DNA of 64,000 nt from a virus, in the IMG/VR virus record IMGVR_UViG_3300021962_000096, positions 1 through 64,000 of that record, one strand, 5' to 3'. Within the stretch, counting starts at the first letter, position 1, and each line of letters starts with the position of its first letter. Of the stretch, positions 22,752 through 30,232 are shown in pieces. The notes under the pieces were generated by a model. That model saw only the letters and a program-made list of their open reading frames with translations. It made no database searches and was not told the origin of the DNA. A program made the position numbers and the translations under genes.

Positions 22752-25700
22752 TTAACCTGTAGTACTATTTAGATTGTTAATTTGTTGCTGAAGGTCTTTA
22801 ACTGCTTCAACAAGAACACCTATTAAACCGCTATAGTTTAATGTCTTCTGTCCGTCTACTTCATAAACCAATTCTGGATAAACTTGCTCAACATCTTGAG
22901 CGATAACACCAATAGAAGGTCTTCCGTTATCTTTCCAGTCAAATTTGACACCGTTGATAAGTTTTACCGAATCAATAGCATTTTCAATAATATTGACATT
23001 TTTCTTCAGTGTAATGTCCGATGTTGTATTGAAGTTTGTGGCAGTAACAGTGTTGGTTCCTGCGTCATAACCAAATGCGGTTGCTTCTGTTCTGATATTT
23101 GGAGAAACATCTCCAGTTCCAGAAACGAAAAGTGGGAAGAATGTTCCACTAGTTACAGATGTAACTCCTGTAAGTGCTCCAAGACCGTCCGTTCCCTGAA
23201 CACCAGTTAAACCTTGAAGACCTGTGTCTCCTTGAATACCAGTTAAACCTTGGAGACCTGTAGTTCCCTGTAAACCTGTAGTTCCTTGTGGACCTGTAGT
23301 TCCCTGAGTTCCAGTTGTTCCCTGAATTCCAGTTGTTCCTTGAGCACCTTGAATTGAAGGTCCCTGTACACCCTGAGTTCCTTGCGTTCCCGTAGTTCCT
23401 TGTGGACCTGTGATGTTACCAACATCGTCCCAAGAACTACCGTTCCAAGTCCATAAGTGACCAGTATTGGTAGTAATGTATCCATCTCCAATATTTCCAC
23501 TATAAGAAGTTGGATATCCTGGAAGACTTGTATATGTCGAAACACTACCGAGAATAGTAACACCACGACCACTGTCACCTTGAATACCTTGTGTTCCCTG
23601 AGTTCCAGTGGTTCCTTGAGTTCCAGTGGTTCCTTGAGGTCCTGTAGTTCCTTGAGTACCATCGGTACCTTGTGAACCATCAGTACCTTGAATACCTTGT
23701 GCTGCATATTCACCAGCAAGACCCTGGGCACCATCACTTCCCTGGATACCAGTAAAACCTTGAATACCAGTTGTTCCTTGAATTCCCTGAAGACCTCTTA
23801 ATGCATTACCAAAATCAAACTTGACAAGATCAAGTACGTCTCCAGCGTTGGCGGGATCGTTGAGAACAATATTGGTTGCACTTGTTCCAACATATTCAGA
23901 ATCGGATAATCTAACACCATTCAAATAAACATCAATAGCTCCCGCTACATATGTTCCAGCAAAAGAAGTTTGTCCTTCATTAGCGGAGAATGTGATGGTT
24001 GACTTACTTGTTTGAGCAACGTCAGGTGTTAAACCCTGGATACCTTGAATACCTTGGATACCTTGTGCAGCAAAGGCACCATCAAGACCTTGAGTACCTG
24101 TTGTACCTTGAGTACCTGTTTCACCTTGAGTGCCAGTAGCACCTTGTATACCAGCACCAGTAGCGCCCTGAATGCCAAGATCACCTTGAATACCAGTCGT
24201 CCCCTGAACGCCCTGTAATGCCTCTCCTTGAATACCTTGGATACCTAAGTCGCCCTGAATACCTGTTTGACCCTGAGAACCAGTAGTTCCCTGAATACCA
24301 CGAGTTCCCTGTGTTCCAGTAGTTCCTTGTGGACCTGTGATGTTACCAACATCGTCCCAAGAACTACCGTTCCAAGTCCATAAGTGACCTGTGTCTAAAG
24401 TGATATATCCATCACCAACAGATCCACCATAAGAAGTTGGATATCCTGGAAGATTTGTAGATGTAGAAACACTACCAAGAATGGTAACACCACGACCACT
24501 TGTTCCTTGAACACCATCAGTACCTTGTGGACCTTGGATACCTTGAGCGGCATAAGCACCGTCAAGACCTTGAATACCCTGAATACCAAGATCGCCCTGA
24601 ATACCTTGTGTTCCTTGAACACCTTGCAAACCTCTCAGAGCATTACCAAAATCAAACTTAACAAGATCAAGTACGTCTCCAGCGTTAGCAGGGTCGTTTA
24701 AGACGATATTAGTTGCACTTGTTCCTACGTATTCCGATTCTGATAATCTTACGCCATTTAAGAATACGTCTATTGCTCCTGCTACATATGTTCCTGCAAA
24801 AGAAGTTTGACCTTCATTGGCAGAAAAACTAATTGTTGTCTTGCTTGTTTGAGCAACGTCAGGTGTTAAACCTTGAATACCTTGGATGCCTTGGATACCT
24901 TGTGCTGCATATGCACCATCAAGACCCTGAGATCCAATTTCGCCTTGAACACCTTGAACCCCTTGAGTTCCTTGGGTACCAACATCACCTTGGATACCAG
25001 TTGTTCCTTGGACTCCCTGAGTTCCCTGAGCACCAGTACTTCCTTGAATACCAACATCACCTTGAATACCAGTTGTTCCCTGTGGTCCTTGAAGACCCTG
25101 AACTCCTTGTAATCCTTGAAGACCTTGTACGCCTTGAAGACCTCTAAAAGCATTACCAAAGTCAAATTTAACGAGATCTAAAACATCCCCTATATTAGCA
25201 CCATCATTAAGAAGAATGTGAGTTCCACTTGTTCCTACATATTCCGATTCTGATAATCTGACACCATTCAGATAAACATCAATCGCATTTGGAACGTATG
25301 TTGCTCCAAAAGATACTTGACCTTCAGTAGCAGAAAAGGTAATTGTATTTTTTTCTGTTTGTGCTACATCAGGTTCTCTACCTTGAATACCTTGGGTTCC
25401 TTGAATACCTTGTGCAGCGAAGGCACCAGCAATTCCTTGAGCACCATCATCACCCTGAATACCCTGAGTTCCTTGGGTACCATTATATCCAGTTGTACCT
25501 TGAATTGATTCGCCTTGGATACCCTGGGTTCCTTGAGCGCCAGTGGTTCCTTGAGGACCAACAATTTGTCCAACGTTATCGAAACTCGTTCCATTATAAA
25601 CGTGAAGATCGCCTGTTCCTGTTACAACATAAGCATCTCCAATAGATCCACTATAGGGATCTGGGAGATCTCCAACTGTAGCAACGTTTCCTACAATATT

Positions 25701-25949
25701 CAGACCTCTACCAGTAATGCCTTGAATACCAGTATCCCCTTGGATACCTGTTGTTCCTTGGATTCCCTGGGCACCAGTGGTTCCTTGAATACCAGTTGCA
25801 TAACTTAGACCACTCCAACTGGTTGTTCCAATACCAATTTTAAATTTCTGTGTATCTAACTCTACGCCAAGTTCACCCTCGGCAAGAATAGGGTTAGCTG
25901 AGGTCCATGCAGCGGCAGTGCCTCTTCTTATTTGAATTCTTGTTGCCAT
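22752..25949 (-). CDS. collagen-like tail fibre with Mtd_N-like start and C-terminal S74 domain
   Basis: 1065 residues. The N-terminus (IQIRRGTAAAWTSANPILAE through KIGIGTTSW) is a phage fibre attachment domain of the Mtd N-terminal type. It is followed by collagen-like Gly-x-y runs dominated by QGTTG/QGIQG, interrupted by two globular modules each present three times: a VTILGS...WNGSSWDDVGN module (about residues 76-126, 476-540, 786-850) and a PDVAQT...FLNGVRLSESEYVG...LVKFDFGN module (about 190-270, 356-440, 638-720). The last about 95 residues are an S74 chaperone/autoprotease (SDITLKKNV, IGVIAQDVEQVYPELV). Probably a receptor-binding fibre. Near-identical repeats favour recombination. 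Confidence 0.93.
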   Translation of the reverse strand: MATRIQIRRGTAAAWTSANPILAEGELGVELDTQKFKIGIGTTSWSGLSYATGIQGTTGAQGIQGTTGIQGDTGIQGITGRGLNIVGNVATVGDLPDPYSGSIGDAYVVTGTGDLHVYNGTSFDNVGQIVGPQGTTGAQGTQGIQGESIQGTTGYNGTQGTQGIQGDDGAQGIAGAFAAQGIQGTQGIQGREPDVAQTEKNTITFSATEGQVSFGATYVPNAIDVYLNGVRLSESEYVGTSGTHILLNDGANIGDVLDLVKFDFGNAFRGLQGVQGLQGLQGVQGLQGPQGTTGIQGDVGIQGSTGAQGTQGVQGTTGIQGDVGTQGTQGVQGVQGEIGSQGLDGAYAAQGIQGIQGIQGLTPDVAQTSKTTISFSANEGQTSFAGTYVAGAIDVFLNGVRLSESEYVGTSATNIVLNDPANAGDVLDLVKFDFGNALRGLQGVQGTQGIQGDLGIQGIQGLDGAYAAQGIQGPQGTDGVQGTSGRGVTILGSVSTSTNLPGYPTSYGGSVGDGYITLDTGHLWTWNGSSWDDVGNITGPQGTTGTQGTRGIQGTTGSQGQTGIQGDLGIQGIQGEALQGVQGTTGIQGDLGIQGATGAGIQGATGTQGETGTQGTTGTQGLDGAFAAQGIQGIQGIQGLTPDVAQTSKSTITFSANEGQTSFAGTYVAGAIDVYLNGVRLSDSEYVGTSATNIVLNDPANAGDVLDLVKFDFGNALRGLQGIQGTTGIQGFTGIQGSDGAQGLAGEYAAQGIQGTDGSQGTDGTQGTTGPQGTTGTQGTTGTQGTQGIQGDSGRGVTILGSVSTYTSLPGYPTSYSGNIGDGYITTNTGHLWTWNGSSWDDVGNITGPQGTTGTQGTQGVQGPSIQGAQGTTGIQGTTGTQGTTGPQGTTGLQGTTGLQGLTGIQGDTGLQGLTGVQGTDGLGALTGVTSVTSGTFFPLFVSGTGDVSPNIRTEATAFGYDAGTNTVTATNFNTTSDITLKKNVNIIENAIDSVKLINGVKFDWKDNGRPSIGVIAQDVEQVYPELVYEVDGQKTLNYSGLIGVLVEAVKDLQQQINNLNSTTG
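22766..22772 (-). promoter_or_regulatory. late promoter motif inside the end of the collagen-like fibre gene
   Basis: Minus-strand ATCTAAATAGTA, formed by the last codons of the 1065-residue fibre gene (Asn-Leu-Asn-Ser), 24-30 bases before the ATG at 22742. Confidence 0.5.
23400..25720 (-). repeat. triplicated modules within the collagen-like fibre gene
   Basis: Two module types, each in three copies. Type A is at about 25570-25720, 24330-24520 and 23400-23590; type B is at about 25140-25380, 24630-24880 and 23790-24035. Copies 2 and 3 of each are almost identical at DNA level, e.g. CCAACATCGTCCCAAGAACT occurs in both later A copies. Gly-x-y runs of different lengths separate them. Confidence 0.9.
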
Positions 25950-26618
25950 TTAGATTCCTCCCCCTTCAATAGCTTCGATGCCGCCGTAATTTGAATCTGG
26001 CAATCCACCATCAAGATTGCCTTGTAGTTCAACCCTAACAGTCGTAATCCCGCTAGGAGATGATGTAACAGTTTGAATACCTGTTCCAGTGAAATTTATA
26101 GTACTGGAACCAGTACCTATATTTGTTCCATCTTTCTGTATGATCACGGAACTGATTCCAGTTCCACCACCTCCACTACCAGCAGCTATGCTGATATCGA
26201 CAGTAGTTCCGCTAACAGAGAAAGTATTTCCAGTACCAATAAAATTCAGTGTTGTAATTCCATATCCAAGGACAGTGCCCCCAGATTGAATTCCAACACC
26301 AACACCACCACCAATAAATTGACTAGCAGTTATTACACCAGAAACATTGATGTCACCCTCTACATCTAATTTAGATGTGGGGATTGTGCTACCAACACCA
26401 ACATTTCCAGCAGTAAAATATGCATTATAAGAATCGGTTCCTGTTCCAACCGACCACGGGTTTACAGCGAAAACTGTTGTGCCTATGCCTGCATTTTTAG
26501 AGGCAAAGAGTTTTCCATCATTAGTATTTAAAGCTAGTTCTCCCAACGGGAGCTGATCTGCCGTAGGCTGTTTGCCAGGTATGGCAGACCGTTTTATCCT
26601 AATATTCGGATCGGCCAT
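25950..26618 (-). CDS. short tail-fibre-like structural protein
   Basis: 222 residues. It begins MADPNIRIKRSAIPGKQPTA and continues LPLGELALNTNDGKLFASK, the usual head of a fibre or adhesin subunit. The body has GVGSTIPTSKLDVEGDINVS and other beta-repeat patterns; the C-terminus GGLPDSNYGGIEAIEGGGI is a tail shared by several myovirus structural proteins. It ends directly before the 1065-residue fibre start (adjacent bases), so the two are likely co-expressed and may be consecutive parts of one fibre. It is preceded by a hairpin with several late-type motifs. Confidence 0.8.
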   Translation of the reverse strand: MADPNIRIKRSAIPGKQPTADQLPLGELALNTNDGKLFASKNAGIGTTVFAVNPWSVGTGTDSYNAYFTAGNVGVGSTIPTSKLDVEGDINVSGVITASQFIGGGVGVGIQSGGTVLGYGITTLNFIGTGNTFSVSGTTVDISIAAGSGGGGTGISSVIIQKDGTNIGTGSSTINFTGTGIQTVTSSPSGITTVRVELQGNLDGGLPDSNYGGIEAIEGGGI

Positions 26619-26632
26619 TCAATTTGGTGTGG

Positions 26633-26638
26633 TATTTA
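26633..26638 (-). promoter_or_regulatory. late promoter-like motif after the hairpin T-run
   Basis: Minus-strand GGTAAATACC, four bases after a T7 run and 15-20 bases before the ATG at 26618. Confidence 0.45.
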
Positions 26639-26642
26639 CCGT

Positions 26643-26664
26643 AAAAAAACCGATATTTATCGGT
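26643..26664 (-). terminator. short terminator-like hairpin containing a late-promoter motif
   Basis: Minus-strand ACCGATAAATATCGGT (26664-26649) followed by seven T. The palindrome has 7-bp arms; as RNA, a 5-bp ACCGA/TCGGT stem with loop TAAATA is likely. The sequence GATAAATA is itself a good late-promoter core, so the same bases could act as promoter in DNA and weak terminator in RNA. Confidence 0.5.
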
Positions 26665-26670
26665 ATAATT

Positions 26671-26678
26671 TATTTATG
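26671..26678 (-). promoter_or_regulatory. late promoter motif upstream of the 222-residue fibre gene
   Basis: Minus-strand CATAAATA (context AACATAAATAAATT) just past the stop of the 76-residue gene. It is the first of three TAAATA motifs in 46 bases. Confidence 0.5.
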
Positions 26679-26909
26679 TTATTGAGATATACTAGTTTTT
26701 TTAGTTATTTTTGATTGTTGTTCTCCTTTTTCTCTAAGATCTCTAAGAGTTTGTAGTTCAAAAGACATTTGCTCTATTTCTGTTCTTAAGGATTCAATAG
26801 TGGATCTTTGTGCTTGTATTTGTGATTCTAAAACTATATTTGAATTAAAAAGTTCAAATGCTTTTTGCTGATATGTTGCAATAACAGACTTATATTCTTC
26901 TTCAGACAT
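26679..26909 (-). CDS. small coiled-coil protein (76 aa)
   Basis: 76 residues, nearly all helical heptads (NSNIVLESQIQAQRSTIESL, RTEIEQMSFELQTLRDLREK), starting MSEEEYKSVIATYQQKAFEL. I recall similar short coiled-coil proteins beside fibre genes in other cyanophages, role unknown. The ATG follows immediately after the seven-T run of a hairpin and has no ribosome site, so expression may be weak, leaderless or read through from upstream. It could be a trimerisation or assembly helper. Confidence 0.7.
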   Translation of the reverse strand: MSEEEYKSVIATYQQKAFELFNSNIVLESQIQAQRSTIESLRTEIEQMSFELQTLRDLREKGEQQSKITKKTSISQ

Positions 26910-26941
26910 AAAAAAATAGGGGAAGATTACTTCCCCTATTT
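26910..26941 (-). terminator. strong terminator hairpin downstream of the 696-residue fibre gene
   Basis: Minus-strand AAATAGGGGAAG, loop TAAT, CTTCCCCTATTT, with T continuing to 26910. A perfect 12-bp stem (26914-26941). It would end transcripts from the 696-residue fibre gene. Confidence 0.9.
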
Positions 26942-26943
26942 AG
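26937..26943 (-). promoter_or_regulatory. late promoter motif in the terminator's first arm
   Basis: Minus-strand CTAAATA (context TTCTAAATAGGGG) overlaps the first arm of the hairpin, 28-34 bases before the ATG at 26909. A transcript started here would begin inside the stem and could not form it, so promoter use would evade the terminator. Confidence 0.5.
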
Positions 26944-26960
26944 AAATTATATTTTATCTA

Positions 26961-29051
26961 TCAGAACGAACCGCCATCGATAGTTATGTTTTGAAGTGTT
27001 CTCACTCCTCCAGAACAATCAATTAATTGTGATTGTCCAGCACAATCATTAATCCAAATTGAACTTACTTCAATCGCAGCATAGTTAGAAACGGTAATTT
27101 GTGGACTATCGTTATCAGTTCCTCCACCATCGCTTACTTGTGATCCAAACTTAAATCTTCCATCAGCATGTTCCCAAAGAACAGCAGACTTCTTAGCACC
27201 TGAAGAATTATAATTGAAGAGAACACCAAGGTCCCAAGTAGTTGCTGATGAAGGAGCAGAACCATCTACCAAACCTAACTCAATTGTTCTGTCTTCGACG
27301 GTCATCGAAGAAGTATTTACTTGAGTGGTTGATCCATTAACATACAGGTTTCCTGTAACTGTTAAATTTTGAGATGCAGTTAAATTTCCACTAGAATCAA
27401 TTGTAGCAGCATTAGTACCGTTAGAATGAGTAATCGTTGCTGTTCTTACAGTTGGAGCGCTCATGGCGGTTCCAACTATTACATCGCCACTTGTAGTTAA
27501 TGTAGTAGCAGATGCATCTCCAAGAGCAGGAGTTATTAATGTTGGACTGTTTGCAAATACGAGAGCACCAGTGCCAGTTTCATCTGTTACTGCAGCTGCT
27601 AAGTTTGCGGAGGAAGGAGTTGCTAAGAATGTAGAAACATTAGCACCAAGACCAGTAACATTTGAAAGCGCTAAATTACCATCAAAAGTAGTAGCAGTTA
27701 CAATTCCACTTGAATTGATGTTTACTGCTTGAACAGAAGCAATAAAATTAGCATCACCATAAATTTGAACTATATCTGTACTTGTATTACCTAACGTTGT
27801 AATTCCAGATACATCTAAGTTTCTTGTTCTAATATCTTCTCCAATAGAAGCGCCACCACTAATTTCGAGTCCTGCAACGTAAAGTGCGCCAGCAAATGTA
27901 CCAACACCAGAAGCATTGATATTTCTTACAACTGATAAATCTTCTTGAGTAAACTGAACATTTCCAGCAGCTAATCTTGTTCCTGTTGGGAACTGTGTGC
28001 TTCCAATACCAATAGCATAGTTTGATAACCATGCATCTGTGCCTAAACCAGAGAAAGACTCTGATTTAAACCACATCAATTTCTTATAAGTTACTGGAGA
28101 TGTTTCAACTCCAGCAATTACTAAATCTACTAAAGGATATCCTTCTGTAGATGCAATTGCGATACCACCATGATTGGCAGTAGTGTCAGTAGAAATATCG
28201 TTATTGCTACCATCTGTTCTATATCCAAGAACAATGTCAGGATCACGAATTACAAGAGACTGTGCGGAAACACTTAAAGATGTACCGCCAATAGTTACAT
28301 TGCCAATTACATTTAAATCAGAATCGACTGTTAAAGATCCAACTTGTGCAGGACCAGCAACTCTTAACCCACCACTTGTGCAGAATCCAGAGACATTTAA
28401 ACTTCTCCATTTCTTATCACCATTTCCCAAATCATATTCAGCTGTGGCATTTGGAATTAAGTTGGATACAAATTCACCAGCAACATTGATATCATCTGCA
28501 TCAGAATCTCCAAGATTAATGGTTCCACCTTGGAATGTTACAACACCAACAAACTCAGAATATCCTTGTACGTTTAAATTTCCACCAACAGTAACGTTTT
28601 TATTAACTCCCAGTCCACCATCAATTTGAACAGCACCAGTGTCCGCATTTCCTAAGGTATTTTCTGTAGTATCGGTAAAGGTTACGATTCCAGCAAAAGA
28701 CGCAGCTTGTCCCCAAGACAATTCTCCATCTGCGTTTGTTTTCAGAAAATATCCATTAACTGGAACTGCTGGAAGAGTATATGTAGTGACGCCAGCAAGA
28801 GAATCTGGAGATTTTAAACTGATATAACTGGAACCGTTGGAAGTTCCTTCGACTAAATTTACTGAACTTCCAGAAGTTGTAGATTCTTTATTCCAATATC
28901 TATGAGAACCAAAAAACTTATTGGCATCAGTGGTTGAAGATAATCCAACAAACAGGTCGAACGTATCAGTTGTAAATGCGGGTTCACCAGCCTGTAAACC
29001 AGGAAGATTGCTTAAATTGCCCCTTTTAAATTGAATTACAGGTGCAGGCAT
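26961..29051 (-). CDS. tail fibre/adhesin protein (696 aa)
   Basis: 696 residues. The N-terminus (APVIQFKRGNLSNLPGLQAG then EPAFTTDTFDLFVG) is an Mtd_N-like fibre attachment segment. The body is a long series of beta repeats (GGLGVNKNVTVGGNLNVQG, GDVIVGTAMSAPTVRTATIT) typical of triple beta-helical fibres. The C-terminal region (SMTVEDRTIELGLVDGS, TTWDLGVLFNYNSSGAKKSA) is a domain common to cyanophage fibres, and the protein ends ITIDGGSF, echoed by the next gene's DLDAGSF. No S74 domain is present. Likely a receptor-recognition or long-tail-fibre component. Confidence 0.85.
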   Translation of the reverse strand: MPAPVIQFKRGNLSNLPGLQAGEPAFTTDTFDLFVGLSSTTDANKFFGSHRYWNKESTTSGSSVNLVEGTSNGSSYISLKSPDSLAGVTTYTLPAVPVNGYFLKTNADGELSWGQAASFAGIVTFTDTTENTLGNADTGAVQIDGGLGVNKNVTVGGNLNVQGYSEFVGVVTFQGGTINLGDSDADDINVAGEFVSNLIPNATAEYDLGNGDKKWRSLNVSGFCTSGGLRVAGPAQVGSLTVDSDLNVIGNVTIGGTSLSVSAQSLVIRDPDIVLGYRTDGSNNDISTDTTANHGGIAIASTEGYPLVDLVIAGVETSPVTYKKLMWFKSESFSGLGTDAWLSNYAIGIGSTQFPTGTRLAAGNVQFTQEDLSVVRNINASGVGTFAGALYVAGLEISGGASIGEDIRTRNLDVSGITTLGNTSTDIVQIYGDANFIASVQAVNINSSGIVTATTFDGNLALSNVTGLGANVSTFLATPSSANLAAAVTDETGTGALVFANSPTLITPALGDASATTLTTSGDVIVGTAMSAPTVRTATITHSNGTNAATIDSSGNLTASQNLTVTGNLYVNGSTTQVNTSSMTVEDRTIELGLVDGSAPSSATTWDLGVLFNYNSSGAKKSAVLWEHADGRFKFGSQVSDGGGTDNDSPQITVSNYAAIEVSSIWINDCAGQSQLIDCSGGVRTLQNITIDGGSF

Positions 29052-29084
29052 CTTAATTATACCTTATTATATTTTTAGTGTAAT

Positions 29085-29092
29085 TATTTATA
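29085..29092 (-). promoter_or_regulatory. perfect late promoter upstream of the 696-residue fibre gene
   Basis: Minus-strand TATAAATA, identical to the T4 late consensus, in the 47-bp gap before the ATG at 29051. Confidence 0.75.
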
Positions 29093-29098
29093 ATTTTT

Positions 29099-29416
29099 CT
29101 AAAAAGAGCCCGCATCAAGATCGATCTTATCATCAAGATCTCCATCCAATTGATCAATAAACTCACTAGGAAGACTGTTATCCGCAACAGCTTTACTGAA
29201 CACGAGATCTGGATTAACTGTTTTAATTTTTCCAGTTGCAGAGTCGTACATCAGAACCCATCCGTCCTGAACACCAGTATTGTCAAAATCTCCTAAATCT
29301 GAAAAATTAGCCACTTCTGCTGCCTGCGTAAGATTTGAAATTACTTTGAATTTATTGTCTTCTTTAAGACGAACACTGTAATTTTGTCCTGTTACCAGAG
29401 TTACTTTAAATTCCAT
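29099..29416 (-). CDS. small fibre-associated structural protein (105 aa)
   Basis: 105 residues. The segment SDLGDFDNTGVQDGWVLMYD then SATGKIKTVNPDLVF is a motif commonly seen in cyanophage fibre and attachment proteins. The C-terminus LDDKIDLDAGSF resembles the end of the following 696-residue fibre (ITIDGGSF). It lies 4 bases after the 111-residue gene. Probably a virion connector or fibre-attachment subunit; exact location unknown. Confidence 0.7.
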   Translation of the reverse strand: MEFKVTLVTGQNYSVRLKEDNKFKVISNLTQAAEVANFSDLGDFDNTGVQDGWVLMYDSATGKIKTVNPDLVFSKAVADNSLPSEFIDQLDGDLDDKIDLDAGSF

Positions 29417-29420
29417 TTTA

Positions 29421-29756
29421 CTATACGGAAACGGTATCCGATACTATTGCCATTCCTTCAAATACTTTTGTTTTCTTCTCTGTAGATGAATGTTGAATAA
29501 CTACATCATAGTAATTTCTTCCAGATGATAAATCAGAGGTATCTGTATCACTCATTGTTATTTTTATTTCACCCGTAGATGAAGTAATTGTTGTTGAAAA
29601 AGTTTTTGCGGTTCCAGCATTAGGATGTTTCCTAATTTTTGCAGTAGCACTATAATTTGATAGATTGAAAGCAGATCCATCTGTAGAATTGACTGTAAAA
29701 GTTGATTCAAAATCAGTGCCTTTTTCAATTCTTATGTTTACTGCGGCAACGGACAT
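29421..29756 (-). CDS. small beta-sandwich structural protein (BppU N-terminal-like)
   Basis: 111 residues with an alternating strand pattern: VNIRIEKGTDFESTFTVNST, NLSNYSATAKIRKHPN, GEIKITMSDTDTSDLSSGRN and YYDVVIQHSSTEKKTKVFEG. This resembles the N-terminal domain of BppU-type baseplate upper proteins and other small phage baseplate proteins that tether fibres. A GTA/ACA-rich spacer with a late motif overlapping the gp16 end precedes it. Family assignment is from pattern and is moderate. Confidence 0.7.
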   Translation of the reverse strand: MSVAAVNIRIEKGTDFESTFTVNSTDGSAFNLSNYSATAKIRKHPNAGTAKTFSTTITSSTGEIKITMSDTDTSDLSSGRNYYDVVIQHSSTEKKTKVFEGMAIVSDTVSV

Positions 29757-29779
29757 TTTAACTTTTTATATTCTTACTA

Positions 29780-30232
29780 TTATTTAGTATCCTCTTCTTG
29801 TTGCTTGTTCTTTAAAAGTTTTGCCAAATCTGCAGTTGACCCAACAAACAAAGCATTAGTTACGTTTGTTGGACCTTTTGGTTTGGTATCTTCTTCTACC
29901 TCTTTTAATTTTTTCTGCAAATCCATCAACTTGTCAGTAGTATCTGCAACGTTTTTAATCAATTGCGCTGCAACTTCATATGCTCTTGGTTGTTCTGTTT
30001 CTGCTGCCAATTCCAAGATACCGTTAATAGCATCTTGTCCTTTTTCTATTAATGAATATAATTGATTTCTTGTATACTTATAATCTTTTCTTACCTCTGG
30101 TGTTTTTTCAAATTCTTCATCAGAATCATCGTTAATAATCTCAATAGGAGCAGACTCTACTTCTGGAACTATAGAATTTTCTTCAATTCCAAAGGAGTCG
30201 TTTAGTTTGTTGAATTTTTTAGTCATTTTCAT
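29780..30232 (-). CDS. 16: gp16, terminase small subunit
   Basis: 150 residues; T4 gp16 is 164. The central helical oligomerisation region (QDAINGILELAAETEQPRAY through KNVADTTDKLMDLQKKLKEV) and the C-terminal NVTNALFVGSTADLAKLLK signature match. It recognises viral DNA and stimulates gp17 ATPase. The ATG at 30232 overlaps the gp15 stop (ATGA); a second Met two codons later is also possible. In this phage about 10.7 kb of fibre genes separate it from gp17, whereas the two are neighbours in T4. Confidence 0.92.
   Translation of the reverse strand: MKMTKKFNKLNDSFGIEENSIVPEVESAPIEIINDDSDEEFEKTPEVRKDYKYTRNQLYSLIEKGQDAINGILELAAETEQPRAYEVAAQLIKNVADTTDKLMDLQKKLKEVEEDTKPKGPTNVTNALFVGSTADLAKLLKNKQQEEDTK
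29781..29787 (-). promoter_or_regulatory. late promoter motif overlapping the gp16 stop codon
   Basis: Minus-strand ATACTAAATAATA, encoded by the final Asp-Thr-Lys-stop of gp16, 25-31 bases before the ATG at 29756. It would start the fibre cassette. Confidence 0.55.

Noticed and set aside
23400-25720. CRISPR-like appearance of regularly spaced repeats
   Set aside because: The repeats are in-frame Gly-x-y codons and globular modules inside one open reading frame; there are no palindromic repeats or unique spacers.
22752-29051. Diversity-generating retroelement, suggested by the Mtd_N-like fibre starts
   Set aside because: No reverse transcriptase gene or template/variable repeat pair was seen; the Mtd_N-like domain is a common fibre attachment domain.
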